From: Desulfosporosinus acidiphilus SJ4
GTDB lineage: Bacteria; Bacillota; Desulfitobacteriia; Desulfitobacteriales; Desulfitobacteriaceae
Direction of reading: 5' to 3'
DNA length: 64,000 nt
Assembly: GCF_000255115.2 (NCBI RefSeq)
Contig: NC_018068.1
Span: 4,807,977 to 4,871,976 of the forward strand
The position numbers were made by a program, and so were the translations under genes. The notes below the pieces were generated by a model. It searched no databases and was not told the origin of the DNA. It saw only the letters and a program-made list of their open reading frames with translations. Shown one piece after another: positions 47,535 through 57,934 of the stretch. Each line of letters opens with the position of its first letter. The stretch's first letter is position 1.

Positions 47535-47701
47535 ATTTCCCACCTCTTCCTACAGCTTATATTTCGTCATATAAGAAGATTTTCCTGCCATTACCTCAAC
47601 AAAAAAAGTGATAGGCGAGAGCAGATACTCCCGCCAAACTTAGCTGGCACTTATAACGCTTGCACCTTTTGACCTTTGCTAACCATAGCAAAATAATAGA
47701 C

Positions 47702-48064
47702 TTATATAGTTTTTAAGATCGCTCGCACTCGCTCTCTTAATTCAAATAAGTCAAAGGGTTTCCCCATATAGCAAAGGATTCCTAAGTCCTTTGCTTGTTC
47801 CATATTTTGAATATCACCATAAGCTGTCATCATAATTACTCCTACCTGACGATTTAAGGCACGAATCTTCTCTAACGTTTCCAAACCATTCATTCCGGGC
47901 ATTTTCATATCCATTAAGATGAGATCAGGTCCAAACGATTCAAACAAACGAAGGGCTTCTACTCCATTTGCAGCCATTTCAACCTCATGTTGATCCTCCC
48001 GAAAGGTCTCAAAAAGCAGGCGTCTAACCCCGAGCTGATCATCGACAATAAGAATTCTAGCCAC
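47702..48064 (-). CDS. spo0F: Sporulation response regulator Spo0F
   Basis: Spo0F is a stand-alone receiver domain that relays phosphate from sensor kinases toward Spo0B/Spo0A in bacilli. The phospho-acceptor is Asp52 in LMDMKMPGMNG, the acidic pair is in ILIVDDQLGVRRLLFETF, and the switch Thr and Lys are in MMTAYG and MGKPFD. It has 120 residues with no output domain. MTAYG and KPFD are as in Bacillus Spo0F. Many clostridia lack Spo0B, so its partner here is uncertain. Confidence 0.88.
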   Translation of the reverse strand: MARILIVDDQLGVRRLLFETFREDQHEVEMAANGVEALRLFESFGPDLILMDMKMPGMNGLETLEKIRALNRQVGVIMMTAYGDIQNMEQAKDLGILCYMGKPFDLFELRERVRAILKTI

Positions 48065-48083
48065 ATGCTACATCCCTTTCCCA

Positions 48084-49295
48084 TCAAGTTTCTGTCATGG
48101 AGGAATATTCTGTATATAGCGGTAAAACTCCTTCTTTTATAACCCGTTTTGACAATATTTGTTCATCTTGTCGATATATTCTGGGTATCCGAGGATTTGC
48201 TAACGTGCGGCGCAAGGGTATTTTGACCTCATCCCCTAAGACACAGTTCTCATTGCCAATATCCAAAACCGTTAACTGCATACCTATTTTTCCCGCAACT
48301 CGAATGGATCGACCTTTCAGCACTACCCTTTCTTGACCAAGAGTTATTCCCAATAAGGCCGCAAAATTCTTTATAACAATTTTAATAAAGTCAATGAGGC
48401 CTTGAGGTACAAAATGGGGGGTTACGCCAAAGCCATCTGCATAACCCACAGGAATAACCGCTAACTGCGTCTCCGATTTCGTTCGAAAAATGCTCTGATA
48501 TCCTACAAATGTTCCTTTAGGAACCTTCCGCAATTGTACAACTCGGCTTTTCGCAGTCCACGGATCACGTAAATTTATCCTCCCGGCAAAGCCTTCACCG
48601 GGATAGTGTCCTACCAGCAATGTCCCAATTCGCACAAAACTATGATGCCACTCGGGATAATCCAAGAACGCTGCGCTGTTGCAAACATGTTGCCAAAGAG
48701 GGGAAATTCCCAAATCTCTTAAACAAGTTAAGGACTCCTGAAAACGCTTATATTGTTCCAAAGTATACCTCTTGTCCCTTTGCGCCGCTCGGGCAAAATG
48801 AGTATAAGCTCCCACAACTTCAATGTGAGAAGCCCGTCCCAAAACCTTGGCCAACCCCTCCAGCTCCGCCGGCCAAAATCCCGTTCGCCCCATTCCTGTC
48901 TCAAGCTTAAGATGAACCTTTACTTGCGGGAAACCTTCCTCTTCCATGCGTGCACTTGCAGCATTCAGCTCGTCTACCCAGGAAATTTCAGAAAGCGTCA
49001 ATTGTAATTCCGCTTTTATAGCCTGCTCCCACTCTTCTTTAATCGTCGGCCCTAATACCAGAATAATTCCTTTAATGCCATGCTCCCGCAGGACAAGCCC
49101 TTCTTCTACTTTCGTAACAGCAAAGGCTTCACAGCCCTCTCGCTCTAAGGCTCTGGCCACTTCAACCGCACCTAAACCATAACCGTCAGCCTTAACAACT
49201 GCCATACATCGTGCCCCAGGTCGAAGCTGTTTTATAATTTCGCGATAATTACCCACAACAGCATCCAGATCGACCTCAATCCAGGTTCCTGTCAT
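48084..49295 (-). CDS. alr: Alanine racemase
   Basis: This PLP enzyme makes D-alanine for peptidoglycan. The PLP Lys is in MAVVKADGYGLGAVEVARAL near residue 39, and the second catalytic Tyr region is YQSIFRTKSETQLAVIPVGYADGF. ATG at 49295 follows GGAGGGGATGAGG and gives 403 residues, slightly long. A C-terminal tail of about 20 residues goes beyond the usual end. It starts 4 bp after the FemX-like gene ends. Confidence 0.95.
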   Translation of the reverse strand: MTGTWIEVDLDAVVGNYREIIKQLRPGARCMAVVKADGYGLGAVEVARALEREGCEAFAVTKVEEGLVLREHGIKGIILVLGPTIKEEWEQAIKAELQLTLSEISWVDELNAASARMEEEGFPQVKVHLKLETGMGRTGFWPAELEGLAKVLGRASHIEVVGAYTHFARAAQRDKRYTLEQYKRFQESLTCLRDLGISPLWQHVCNSAAFLDYPEWHHSFVRIGTLLVGHYPGEGFAGRINLRDPWTAKSRVVQLRKVPKGTFVGYQSIFRTKSETQLAVIPVGYADGFGVTPHFVPQGLIDFIKIVIKNFAALLGITLGQERVVLKGRSIRVAGKIGMQLTVLDIGNENCVLGDEVKIPLRRTLANPRIPRIYRQDEQILSKRVIKEGVLPLYTEYSSMTET

Positions 49296-49299
49296 GTCC

Positions 49300-50382
49300 T
49301 CATCCCCTCCGCCTTTGCCGCATCTTACCGATAACTCCTTTAACCACATCAGAATAAATCGGTTCTAAATGATTCCATAAGGAATAAATCAGGGGGCGAT
49401 AAACCAAATCCCATTCCCCAATAAATTCCGTATATTCCCCATTAAAGCCCTTCTTAAATCGATAAAGCCCATAGAGCGGATTATCCTCGGTCAAATGTCC
49501 CGGAACCCCCCGGAAATCATACAAAGTACAGTCCAAGGACTTCGCCCAGCGAATCATTTCCCATTGAATTAAGTAATTAGGCATAACATTTCGGTGGGAA
49601 TTCGAAGATGCCCCATATATGTACCAGGCTTTATTGCCAATCACAAAGGCCAACGTTCCGGCGATAATCTTCCCTTCAAATTCGCCGATAAACAATTCTC
49701 CTAATCCTGCCGGAACTAAAGAGTCATAAAGATCTTCAAAATAAGAATAAGCACGTACCAAGAATTGGTCGCGCTCAGTTGTCTCTTTTAAAACACGATA
49801 AAACTCCGGCAAATCCTCTCGTGTTCCTCGTCGAATCACAACTCCCTTTTTCTGAGCCAAACGAATATTATAACGCGTTTTTTGCTGCATATTCGCTAAC
49901 AGCTCATCCTCAGCGGGGGATATATCCAAACGAAACACATATTTCGGCTGAACCCCCTCAAATCCCTTTCCAGTCTCCGCAGAGCGGAACCCACGAGACA
50001 CCAAAAATTGTTCCAGCTCTTTTTCTAAAGAAGGAACATCCGGATCAACTTTAAGGAAAATAGCCCCCCTTTTCTTCGCTAACTTCCGAATCTCCGCCAG
50101 CACAAAGTCAAACAGAGCAGTATCTTCCAAATCAAGAACAGGCCCCCGGGAAGCGTAAAAAATGGGAATACCCACAACCGGAATCTTACGTTCTAAAATA
50201 GAAACCGCTGCAACGATCTCCCCGTCTTCTTCAACAACCAGCCTCCAAGGTTCCCACTCAGTATGGTTCTTGATTTCTCCCCATTCCCAAGACTGGAGCA
50301 CATGTCCTTTTTTATGACCGGCTAAAAACGTATTAAAACGCGATCGCTCGCTCTGATCAATCCAACGTGCCACATAAGCCAT
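49300..50382 (-). CDS. FemX/FemAB-like peptidoglycan interpeptide transferase
   Basis: FemAB proteins use aminoacyl-tRNA to add amino acids to the lipid II stem peptide. The 360 residues include two GNAT-like domains; FLKVDPDVPS, KPKYVFRLDIS-like QPKYVFRLDISPAEDEL, MQQKTRYNIRLAQKKGV and YDFRGVPGHLTEDNPLYGLYRFKKGFNGE are strong family marks. No coiled-coil insertion is seen. It is followed by alr, so both concern wall precursors. The amino acid added is unknown. Confidence 0.93.
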   Translation of the reverse strand: MAYVARWIDQSERSRFNTFLAGHKKGHVLQSWEWGEIKNHTEWEPWRLVVEEDGEIVAAVSILERKIPVVGIPIFYASRGPVLDLEDTALFDFVLAEIRKLAKKRGAIFLKVDPDVPSLEKELEQFLVSRGFRSAETGKGFEGVQPKYVFRLDISPAEDELLANMQQKTRYNIRLAQKKGVVIRRGTREDLPEFYRVLKETTERDQFLVRAYSYFEDLYDSLVPAGLGELFIGEFEGKIIAGTLAFVIGNKAWYIYGASSNSHRNVMPNYLIQWEMIRWAKSLDCTLYDFRGVPGHLTEDNPLYGLYRFKKGFNGEYTEFIGEWDLVYRPLIYSLWNHLEPIYSDVVKGVIGKMRQRRRG

Positions 50383-50491
50383 TCGTCAACTTCCCCCCTC
50401 TTTCCATTCTTGCCATGGTTCCCTTTAGCTAATCAAACGAGGCAAACTTATGCAAGGAGAGTACGTGCGATCCCCTTAAATCGAGGCGGGC

Positions 50492-50552
50492 GAGACAGAG
50501 GGACGGGTCTCTTGTCTCATCAAAAGGAGACAAGAGACCCGTCCCCCCTGTC
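50492..50552. repeat. Long near-perfect inverted repeat, REP-like
   Basis: Arms of 18 bp at 50501-50518 and 50527-50544 (core GGACGGGTCTCTTGTCTC and its complement) are perfect around an 8-base loop. Pairing continues outward through GAGACAG and CTGTCTC with few mismatches. Such GGGACGG(T)TCTC..TTGTCTC palindromes resemble REP elements scattered in clostridial genomes. No T-run follows the stem on either side. It lies 110 bp upstream of the FemX-like gene. Confidence 0.7.
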
Positions 50553-50638
50553 TCCTCAGCTTATCTCGGGCAAAAGAATCATCCCATATCTAAATTCAGA
50601 CGAATGCGCATGAAATGTGTCATCTCCAGGGCTCTTCA

Positions 50639-50715
50639 AAGCGTGTCAAAAGGACCGTCCCCAAAATGTTATTCAAAGCGTCTCCAAAGAACGACCCCAA
50701 CACGTCTCGAAACCA
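50639..50715. repeat. Degenerate tandem modules flanking repeat copy B
   Basis: Three related units follow each other: GCGTGTCAAAAGGACCGTCCCC, GCGTCTCCAAAGAACGACCCC and GTCTCGAAACCAGGACG. The first resembles one arm of the palindrome at 50501-50544. They adjoin repeat copy B and look like decayed REP half-sites. No gene is seen in 50383-50985. Confidence 0.5.
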
Positions 50716-50985
50716 GGACGCAGTGTCACGCAAGCGCGAAGTCTCTTACGTAAGCAGAAAAGCAAACTCCGTGAAAGCGACCCCAGATACGGGGCAGCGC
50801 ACAGGGATGTGCGCTGCCGCCATTGCGCCTGGACGACGGCACAGGATGTGCCTAGTGCAGGGTACGCCATGGATGGCATAGTACCCTGCGGGCGCATATG
50901 GCGGGTACCCCGCTCCCCAGAGAAAAGAGCTTGAACGGTAGTTTGCTCTGTGTCGTAAGACTGAGCGCTGTGTGACACAAGTCCC
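50716..50985 (-). repeat. Palindrome-rich intergenic repeat, copy B
   Basis: This is the reverse-complement homologue of 10585-10911 without about 57 internal bases of that copy. GCAGGGTAC at 50857-50865 pairs with GTACCCTGC at 50881-50889 around GCCATGGATGGC (50866-50877). GGCACA and TGTGCC form a second hairpin. The repeat stops at the base next to the pyrG stop codon at 50986, so pyrG transcripts run straight into it. Confidence 0.85.
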
Positions 50986-52596
<1,611 letters not shown>

Positions 52597-52626
52597 TCAG
52601 ACCTTAAATATAGACCGCACTGAAAC

Positions 52627-52670
52627 ACATAAATAAAGCTAGTCTGCAAGTTGCACTAGCTTTACTTTAT
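52627..52670. terminator. Hairpin between rpoE and pyrG
   Basis: AAAGCTAGT at 52635-52643 pairs with ACTAGCTTT at 52655-52663, with TGCAA/TTGCA inside. T-rich tails occur on both sides (TTTATTTATG on the minus strand). It could terminate rpoE transcripts or attenuate pyrG; C-rich leaders of pyrG are known for CTP control, but none is recognised here. Confidence 0.6.
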
Positions 52671-52752
52671 CACGCCAAAAGAACTTATTGACACAAAGAA
52701 TCGTGTCAATTTGTTTCCTTTCTCGTATCTTATTCATCTATTTTAGCTAGAC

Positions 52753-52786
52753 TGCCAAAGGATGTCAAGCCGGACATCCTTTGGCA
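52753..52786 (-). terminator. Perfect 14-bp hairpin after rpoE
   Basis: TGCCAAAGGATGTC and GACATCCTTTGGCA flank an AAGCCG loop, 25 bp past the rpoE stop. The minus-strand tail GTCTAGCT has few T residues, so it may be a weak terminator. Confidence 0.6.
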
Positions 52787-52810
52787 AGTGTTGTTCATAC
52801 TTCCTTATTC

Positions 52811-53341
52811 TTACCATTTTTCTTCAGACTGTGCTTCGGACGTCTCTGCAAAATCCTCTTCTTCGCTATCAAGGGAATCCTCATCTAAGGGATCATATTC
52901 CAGATCCTCAGCATCAACGTCTAGTTTATTATCGTCGTCTTCCTCATCCTCCGCAATCTTATTCATCAATGTAATTGCAGAGGAACGCCGGGTGGCTTTT
53001 GGCGGTTCCCAAACCTTTAACCCCCATTCACCACGCCCATGAAATGTAAAGCGGGTGTCGAGGTTAATCTTAGTCAGCGCTTCAGCAATCCGTACAGCCT
53101 CCTTGGAAATCCCCAAACGTTGTAAGACTTCCTCTATTAAAATCTGATAATGCATAGGGTTACCCTGGGACTTTAGAACCTCATAAGCAATATCTGCTTC
53201 TGTTGGTTTATCCTTTTTACTTAAAGAGTGGCTCAAAGCTCCACCGCCCTTCGTCGTTTTGAATACCACTATATTCGGTCCACCCCTAAATATTTCCTGC
53301 CAACCATTATTTAAATCGAAAAAATAATCTGAGAACCTCAC
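52811..53341 (-). CDS. rpoE: RNA polymerase delta subunit (RpoE), with extra N-terminal segment
   Basis: Delta is a Firmicute RNA polymerase subunit that speeds recycling and raises selectivity. The HARE-HTH domain is at about residues 46-112 (EADIAYEVLKSQGNPMHYQILIEEVLQRLG to GRGEWGLKVWEP). The tail from 130 to 176 is strongly acidic (EDEEDDDNKLDVDAEDLEYD), as in delta. The first 45 residues (SDYFFDLNNGWQEIFRGGP and on) come before the usual start, and no alternative start codon near the HARE domain was seen. GTG at 53341 overlaps the argS stop by 4 bp. Confidence 0.9.
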   Translation of the reverse strand: MRFSDYFFDLNNGWQEIFRGGPNIVVFKTTKGGGALSHSLSKKDKPTEADIAYEVLKSQGNPMHYQILIEEVLQRLGISKEAVRIAEALTKINLDTRFTFHGRGEWGLKVWEPPKATRRSSAITLMNKIAEDEEDDDNKLDVDAEDLEYDPLDEDSLDSEEEDFAETSEAQSEEKW

Positions 53342-55017
53342 ATCTTTTCCGGAGCTGACACCCCGAGAATACCTAATGAATTGGCGATAATTTGCTTGAC
53401 TGCCCGGACAAGACCAAGACGGGCTCGACGCAATGATTCATCCTCAATCAGTACCCGTTGACTATTATAAAACGTATGGAATAATCCTGCCAGATCCAAG
53501 ACATAACGGGCTAAACGATGGGGTTCCAGCAATCGAGCCGCAACCATAATCTCGGAGGGAAAATCCGCCATTTTCTTCAGGAGATCCCGCTCCTCCGGAG
53601 AAATTAATAATTTCAGATCTTCTTCACTAGGATCGCCGGTATCTCCCAGTTCATGAGCTTGCCTTAAAATACTGGATAAACGTGCGTGAGCGTATTGAAC
53701 ATAGTACACCGGATTATCCGATGATTGTGCCTTCGCTAAATCCATATCAAAATCTACCGTAGAATCTGGGTCGCGAAGATTAAAGAAGAAACGAGCCGCG
53801 TCTTTGCCAACTTCCTCCATTAACTCCCGTAAGGTAATGTATTGTCCGGAACGCTTGGACATTTTAACAACTTCACCGCCCTGTATCAGGCGTACAAGCT
53901 GCATCAAAATAATTGTCAAATTATCCGCATCATACCCTAAAGCTGACATTGCCCCCTTCATCCGGGCCACATGTCCATGATGATCGGCTCCCCAAACATT
54001 AATGACGTTGTCAAAGCCACGGTCAAACTTATTGCGGTGATAAGCAATATCTGCCGCAAAATACGTAGGGGTTCCATTGCTTCTGACAACGACTTCGTCC
54101 TTTTCATCTCCGAAAAGGGTTGACTTAAGCCAGAGGGCCCCTTCTTTTTCATAGATATATTCTTTCTTTTGAAGCTCTTCTAACGTCGAACGCACGGCAC
54201 CAGAATCGTGGAGAGATTGTTCACTGAACCAAACATCATAAGTAACACCAAAATCCTCCAGAGTCTCACGGATACTCCGCATTTTTTCATCAAGAGCATA
54301 CCTTACCAGAAGCTCCCGCCTCAAACTGGGGTCCACCGCGAGATATTTATCCCCCACTTTGGAGATTAAGCCTTTTACCGTCGTAATTAAATCTTCCCCG
54401 TGATAACCGCCTTCCGGAAAAGGAGCGTCTTGACCCAATTGTTGCAAATAGCGGGCTTCTAAGGACAAGGCAAAGTTGTGTATTTGATTTCCGGCATCAT
54501 TAATATAGAATTCGCGGGAAACTTCATATCCCGCCATAGCAAGTAAGGATGCAAGACTGTCTCCCAGAGCTGCCCCCCGGGCGTTGCCCATGTGTAATAG
54601 ACCGGTGGGATTAGCACTGACAAACTCAACTTGTACTTTCTTCCCTTTACCCAGATCAACCTGCCCATAGCGCTCCCCTGCTTGAAGTACTTCTCTTATA
54701 ACACCCGTAAGCCATAGTGGATCTAAACGAAAGTTAATAAAACCAGCCCCGGCAATCTCCGAGCTTTCAATCCATGTACCTGTTTTATCCATGTGTTGAA
54801 TGAGCGTTGCAGCAATCTCCCGCGGAGAACGTTTTGCTTGTTTAGCCATCACTAAAGCTAAATTCGTAGCCAAATCTCCGTGCTGACGTTCCCTTGGCTC
54901 CTCTAACACATAGCCGGGAAGTTCCTCGAAGTTTAAATCTCCTTTTGCTTTGGCACTGTTTGCAGCCTGTTCTAATTGACAAATAATTTTACTTTTAATT
55001 TCTTCATAGAGACTCAT
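53338..55017 (-). CDS. argS: Arginyl-tRNA synthetase
   Basis: ArgS charges tRNA-Arg. The HIGH-like motif is HMGNARGAALGDSL near residue 135, the KMSKS-like motif is VVKMSKRSGQYI, and the C-terminal anticodon domain ends with VRAVKQIIANSLGILGVSAPEKM. It has 559 residues. It overlaps ywiB by 4 bp and rpoE by 4 bp. No T-box leader is present, because it is internal to the operon. Confidence 0.98.
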   Translation of the reverse strand: MSLYEEIKSKIICQLEQAANSAKAKGDLNFEELPGYVLEEPRERQHGDLATNLALVMAKQAKRSPREIAATLIQHMDKTGTWIESSEIAGAGFINFRLDPLWLTGVIREVLQAGERYGQVDLGKGKKVQVEFVSANPTGLLHMGNARGAALGDSLASLLAMAGYEVSREFYINDAGNQIHNFALSLEARYLQQLGQDAPFPEGGYHGEDLITTVKGLISKVGDKYLAVDPSLRRELLVRYALDEKMRSIRETLEDFGVTYDVWFSEQSLHDSGAVRSTLEELQKKEYIYEKEGALWLKSTLFGDEKDEVVVRSNGTPTYFAADIAYHRNKFDRGFDNVINVWGADHHGHVARMKGAMSALGYDADNLTIILMQLVRLIQGGEVVKMSKRSGQYITLRELMEEVGKDAARFFFNLRDPDSTVDFDMDLAKAQSSDNPVYYVQYAHARLSSILRQAHELGDTGDPSEEDLKLLISPEERDLLKKMADFPSEIMVAARLLEPHRLARYVLDLAGLFHTFYNSQRVLIEDESLRRARLGLVRAVKQIIANSLGILGVSAPEKM

Positions 55018-55448
55018 TGAGGGTTATCCTCCTTTATGGTTACCCACAGCAAATTATGACTTACAAAATTATCATCGACAAAAAGGTCATATTCTAGACT
55101 AATACGTCCCCCCTGTGCTGTCAAGTCACACTCTACACGTTGCGGCAAAACACTCAGCCACATTTTTCCGTAGCGAGTAACATACTTGCTGGAGCTCCGA
55201 ACACCAACCTGAAACTCCTGTGCCAGATCGACGGCCCCTTTGCGGTTTAGCGCCACACGATCCTTTTTTAATGTTAAAAACGTTGTTACCCCTTCAAACC
55301 CGCTAACGCTCTCAGGTTCCTTATAAACAGCATAGAAGGCATTGTTCTTTTCATAATATGTTCCCGGAACAGACAGTTCCTGCCGTTCATCCTGGCCCTC
55401 AGAGTATTTTTGCGTGCCCAAAATTTGAATGGTCACTTTCCTTTTCAA
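55014..55448 (-). CDS. ywiB: YwiB-like protein (DUF1934)
   Basis: This is a calycin-like beta-barrel protein of unknown function. The 144 residues show the family pattern: KVTIQILGTQKY at the start, LSVPGTYYEKNNAFYAVYKEPE, TLKKDRVALNRKGAV and a beta-rich C-terminus. The start is TTG at 55448. It precedes argS in many Firmicutes, including Bacillus. Confidence 0.9.
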   Translation of the reverse strand: MKRKVTIQILGTQKYSEGQDERQELSVPGTYYEKNNAFYAVYKEPESVSGFEGVTTFLTLKKDRVALNRKGAVDLAQEFQVGVRSSSKYVTRYGKMWLSVLPQRVECDLTAQGGRISLEYDLFVDDNFVSHNLLWVTIKEDNPQ

Positions 55449-55558
55449 ACGAAATACCCCTATCTTTTAAAATAATAATGCCTATTCTCGTTAGTCAGGG
55501 AAAACTCCTCTATTTGCTTTAATAAAATCCCTCATCCAATAGACTTCTCATAGTCAAC

Positions 55559-55588
55559 ATAGCGAGAGGGATCGGTCCCTCTCGCTAT
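55559..55588. terminator. Hairpin downstream of ypeB
   Basis: ATAGCGAGAGGGA and TCCCTCTCGCTAT form a 13-bp perfect stem with a TCGG loop. It stands between the ypeB stop at 55635 and the ywiB start at 55448. The minus-strand tail is GTTGACTATG, so it may act more as an RNA end-stabiliser than a classical terminator. Confidence 0.65.
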
Positions 55589-55634
55589 TTATAAACTTAA
55601 TCTTTCCTTTCAGGTAAATAAACAAGCAGTTCCA

Positions 55635-56999
55635 TCACTGAAGGTACTCCCCACGCGGCGTTTTAATAATTCGCTGAATTTTCTCTTCGCTGCCATTTTG
55701 GGCATTAAGATAAATGAGATAGTCTTCACCCTGATATCGTCCTCGAAACTCATAAGCATAGACTTCCTGGTTTCCGCTTTTGGCTATGACAGCCAGGCGG
55801 CTCTCTTGGATTTTAAAATTGGTACGTAATTTTTGAACAGCTTGGTTCAGAGAAATCTTTGCCGGGAAGGTTCTCGTATGATGAAAAGCATAATAGGGTG
55901 CAGCATCAAGACCCACCAACTGTCCGTTATCCAATGCCACCATTAATCTAACTTTATCCGGATAAAGTCTCACCCCATCCTGTTCGGCAACTGCATCAAA
56001 TTCCACATAGGAACCGAAATCCTCACTTGATGTTATCACGAGGTTCCAGCCAAGGGTCTTTAAAATCGCTTTAGCCTTTTGTGAGGCATCATCGACGCTC
56101 AAGGTTCGTTGATTAATGGATCGTTGATCCCGATAAAATGTTACAACTCCCCCTTGACGGCTAACCTCCATGTACGCGTCTTTATAGTTCCACGAATATC
56201 CTTTGAAATCACCATTAATATCTCCGGCAAATTTCGGAGCTGCATCAGCATAACCGACTTTTGCTAAAAAGCCTTGGGCAGCGCTTTGAGCTTGGGCTTT
56301 GTCCACCTGTCCGGAGGGAAGACCCAGCGGTTTCTGAACAACCCGTGCTGAATACTCCCCGGTATAAGTAAAGGGAGGCAATTTTTGCAGACTTGCATCC
56401 AACTGATCTAATCCCGATCGAACCGATTTAGTGGGAGCCTCCGAACCATCAGCAGCCGCCTCAGCGATTTGCGGGCCACCTAAACCCAATCGTTGTCTCA
56501 GAGACGGAGCCGGATCTGTCCAGGCTAAATTCTCGGTATCCATTCTGGTCATGAGTGTTTGAACCTTCTGATTAACAGGTATTAAATCATTGTGCATCTC
56601 TTGAAGGGTTTTCGCCTCATCATTAGTGATAGTCCCTCCCCCTGCCACTTTCTGGGCTAAGGTCCTGGCAAAATCACCCGATTGCGTCAAGAATTGGCCA
56701 ATGTAGCTAAGACCTGCTTGTTCAGCCGGAAGCTGCGCAAAATCCTTGAGCGCACCTTCGCTTTTACTTGATACCTGGCTCAAGTATAATACCTGCTGGT
56801 TTGGACTATTTGCTACGTTACCCTTGGCCATGACCGTCTCCATTTGATCAAGATGGCTTGCAAAGTCGCTGAATGCCCTGCGGCTATTGTTCTCTGAAGC
56901 AAGGCGATAATCTCCAGCCTGACGATATTCGTTGATTCCCCAGCCTAAGGAGAGCAAAAAAGCCGCGGCTAAAGCTCCAATCCATAATCTTCTATGCAT
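55635..56999 (-). CDS. ypeB: Germination protein YpeB
   Basis: YpeB stabilises the cortex-lytic enzyme SleB in the spore. The 454-residue protein has an N-terminal anchor (residues 5-20), a helical region to about 200, and PepSY-like repeats toward the C-terminus (ARLYPDKVRLMVALDNGQLVGLDAAPYYAFHHTR, then VYAYEFRGRYQGEDYLIYLNAQNGSEEKIQRI). It follows sleB with an 11-bp gap, the pair known from Bacillus. Confidence 0.95.
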   Translation of the reverse strand: MHRRLWIGALAAAFLLSLGWGINEYRQAGDYRLASENNSRRAFSDFASHLDQMETVMAKGNVANSPNQQVLYLSQVSSKSEGALKDFAQLPAEQAGLSYIGQFLTQSGDFARTLAQKVAGGGTITNDEAKTLQEMHNDLIPVNQKVQTLMTRMDTENLAWTDPAPSLRQRLGLGGPQIAEAAADGSEAPTKSVRSGLDQLDASLQKLPPFTYTGEYSARVVQKPLGLPSGQVDKAQAQSAAQGFLAKVGYADAAPKFAGDINGDFKGYSWNYKDAYMEVSRQGGVVTFYRDQRSINQRTLSVDDASQKAKAILKTLGWNLVITSSEDFGSYVEFDAVAEQDGVRLYPDKVRLMVALDNGQLVGLDAAPYYAFHHTRTFPAKISLNQAVQKLRTNFKIQESRLAVIAKSGNQEVYAYEFRGRYQGEDYLIYLNAQNGSEEKIQRIIKTPRGEYLQ

Positions 57000-57010
57000 G
57001 ACTCTTCCCC

Positions 57011-57703
57011 CTACTTCGTAAAAATATGATTCCCAATCTTCGTTAGCTCAGGTCGGGACCAAATATATTTGTTCGTGGTCTTCGCAGGGTTAAAAAAGAA
57101 GAGCGCTCCTTTTGAAGGATCAACCCCGCTTGCTGCCTCTTGGGCTGCACGAATGGAGGAAGCACTAGGCGTTAAATTAATTTGCCCATCATTAACACTG
57201 GAAAAAGCCCCCGGCTGATAAATAATGTCAGCAATTGTTTTGGGGAAAGCCGGATCCGCAATGCGGTTGAGAATAACCGCGGCAACCGCCACCTGTCCTA
57301 AATAGGGTTCACCTCGAGCCTCACCGTTCACCGCATGGGCTAGAAGATTAATATCAACATTCTTATACCCAATAGCCTTTCCTGCAGCATTGGTACTTTG
57401 ACCCGTTAATCGTTTTAGTTCACTGATAGTTTTGGTTCCTGCCAACCCATCAATCTTAAGGCCGTGATCCTTTTGGAAACTGCGGATTGCTGTCTCAGTT
57501 TTGGGGCCAAACGCCCCATCAATAGGTCCAACACCATAACCTAACTGGACCAGCCTGCTTTGCATTTCTTTTACATCAGCACCCCTGCTCCCCCTGCTCA
57601 GCGTGCGGTCCCCTAATGCTCCGTAAGCAATCCCTGTCAAGGCAATACTTAAAATTACTCCCGCGATGAGAACAATCCACCGAGGTCTTTGACGTAATTT
57701 CAT
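57011..57703 (-). CDS. sleB: Spore cortex-lytic enzyme SleB
   Basis: SleB cleaves cortex peptidoglycan during germination. A signal peptide or anchor spans residues 10-27. A peptidoglycan-binding domain (LSRGSRGADVKEMQSRLVQLGYGVGPIDGAFGPKTETAIRSFQ) is at 34-90. The hydrolase_2 domain begins NLLAHAVNGEARGEPYLGQVAVAAVILNR, with catalytic Glu in GEARGE, and ends with KGALFFFNPAKTTNKYIWSR. It has 230 residues. It heads the sleB-ypeB operon. Confidence 0.97.
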   Translation of the reverse strand: MKLRQRPRWIVLIAGVILSIALTGIAYGALGDRTLSRGSRGADVKEMQSRLVQLGYGVGPIDGAFGPKTETAIRSFQKDHGLKIDGLAGTKTISELKRLTGQSTNAAGKAIGYKNVDINLLAHAVNGEARGEPYLGQVAVAAVILNRIADPAFPKTIADIIYQPGAFSSVNDGQINLTPSASSIRAAQEAASGVDPSKGALFFFNPAKTTNKYIWSRPELTKIGNHIFTK

Positions 57704-57934
57704 ACCCTCACCTCACTTATTTAATAGTCTTTAGTGTGGCAAAAGAGCATAAAAATTATCCGGCATTATCCTCAATATCTTAAAACTTAAAAATTAAAAC
57801 CTTATAAGTTATTAAATACTGGTTATATACTATAACGCAGTGAATAAGTAATCATTAATTATGCGGAATAGGAAGGTACTTACTCAGAACTTGTAGAAAG
57901 AATACATAATTAACCAACTTTAGGAGGGGATACT

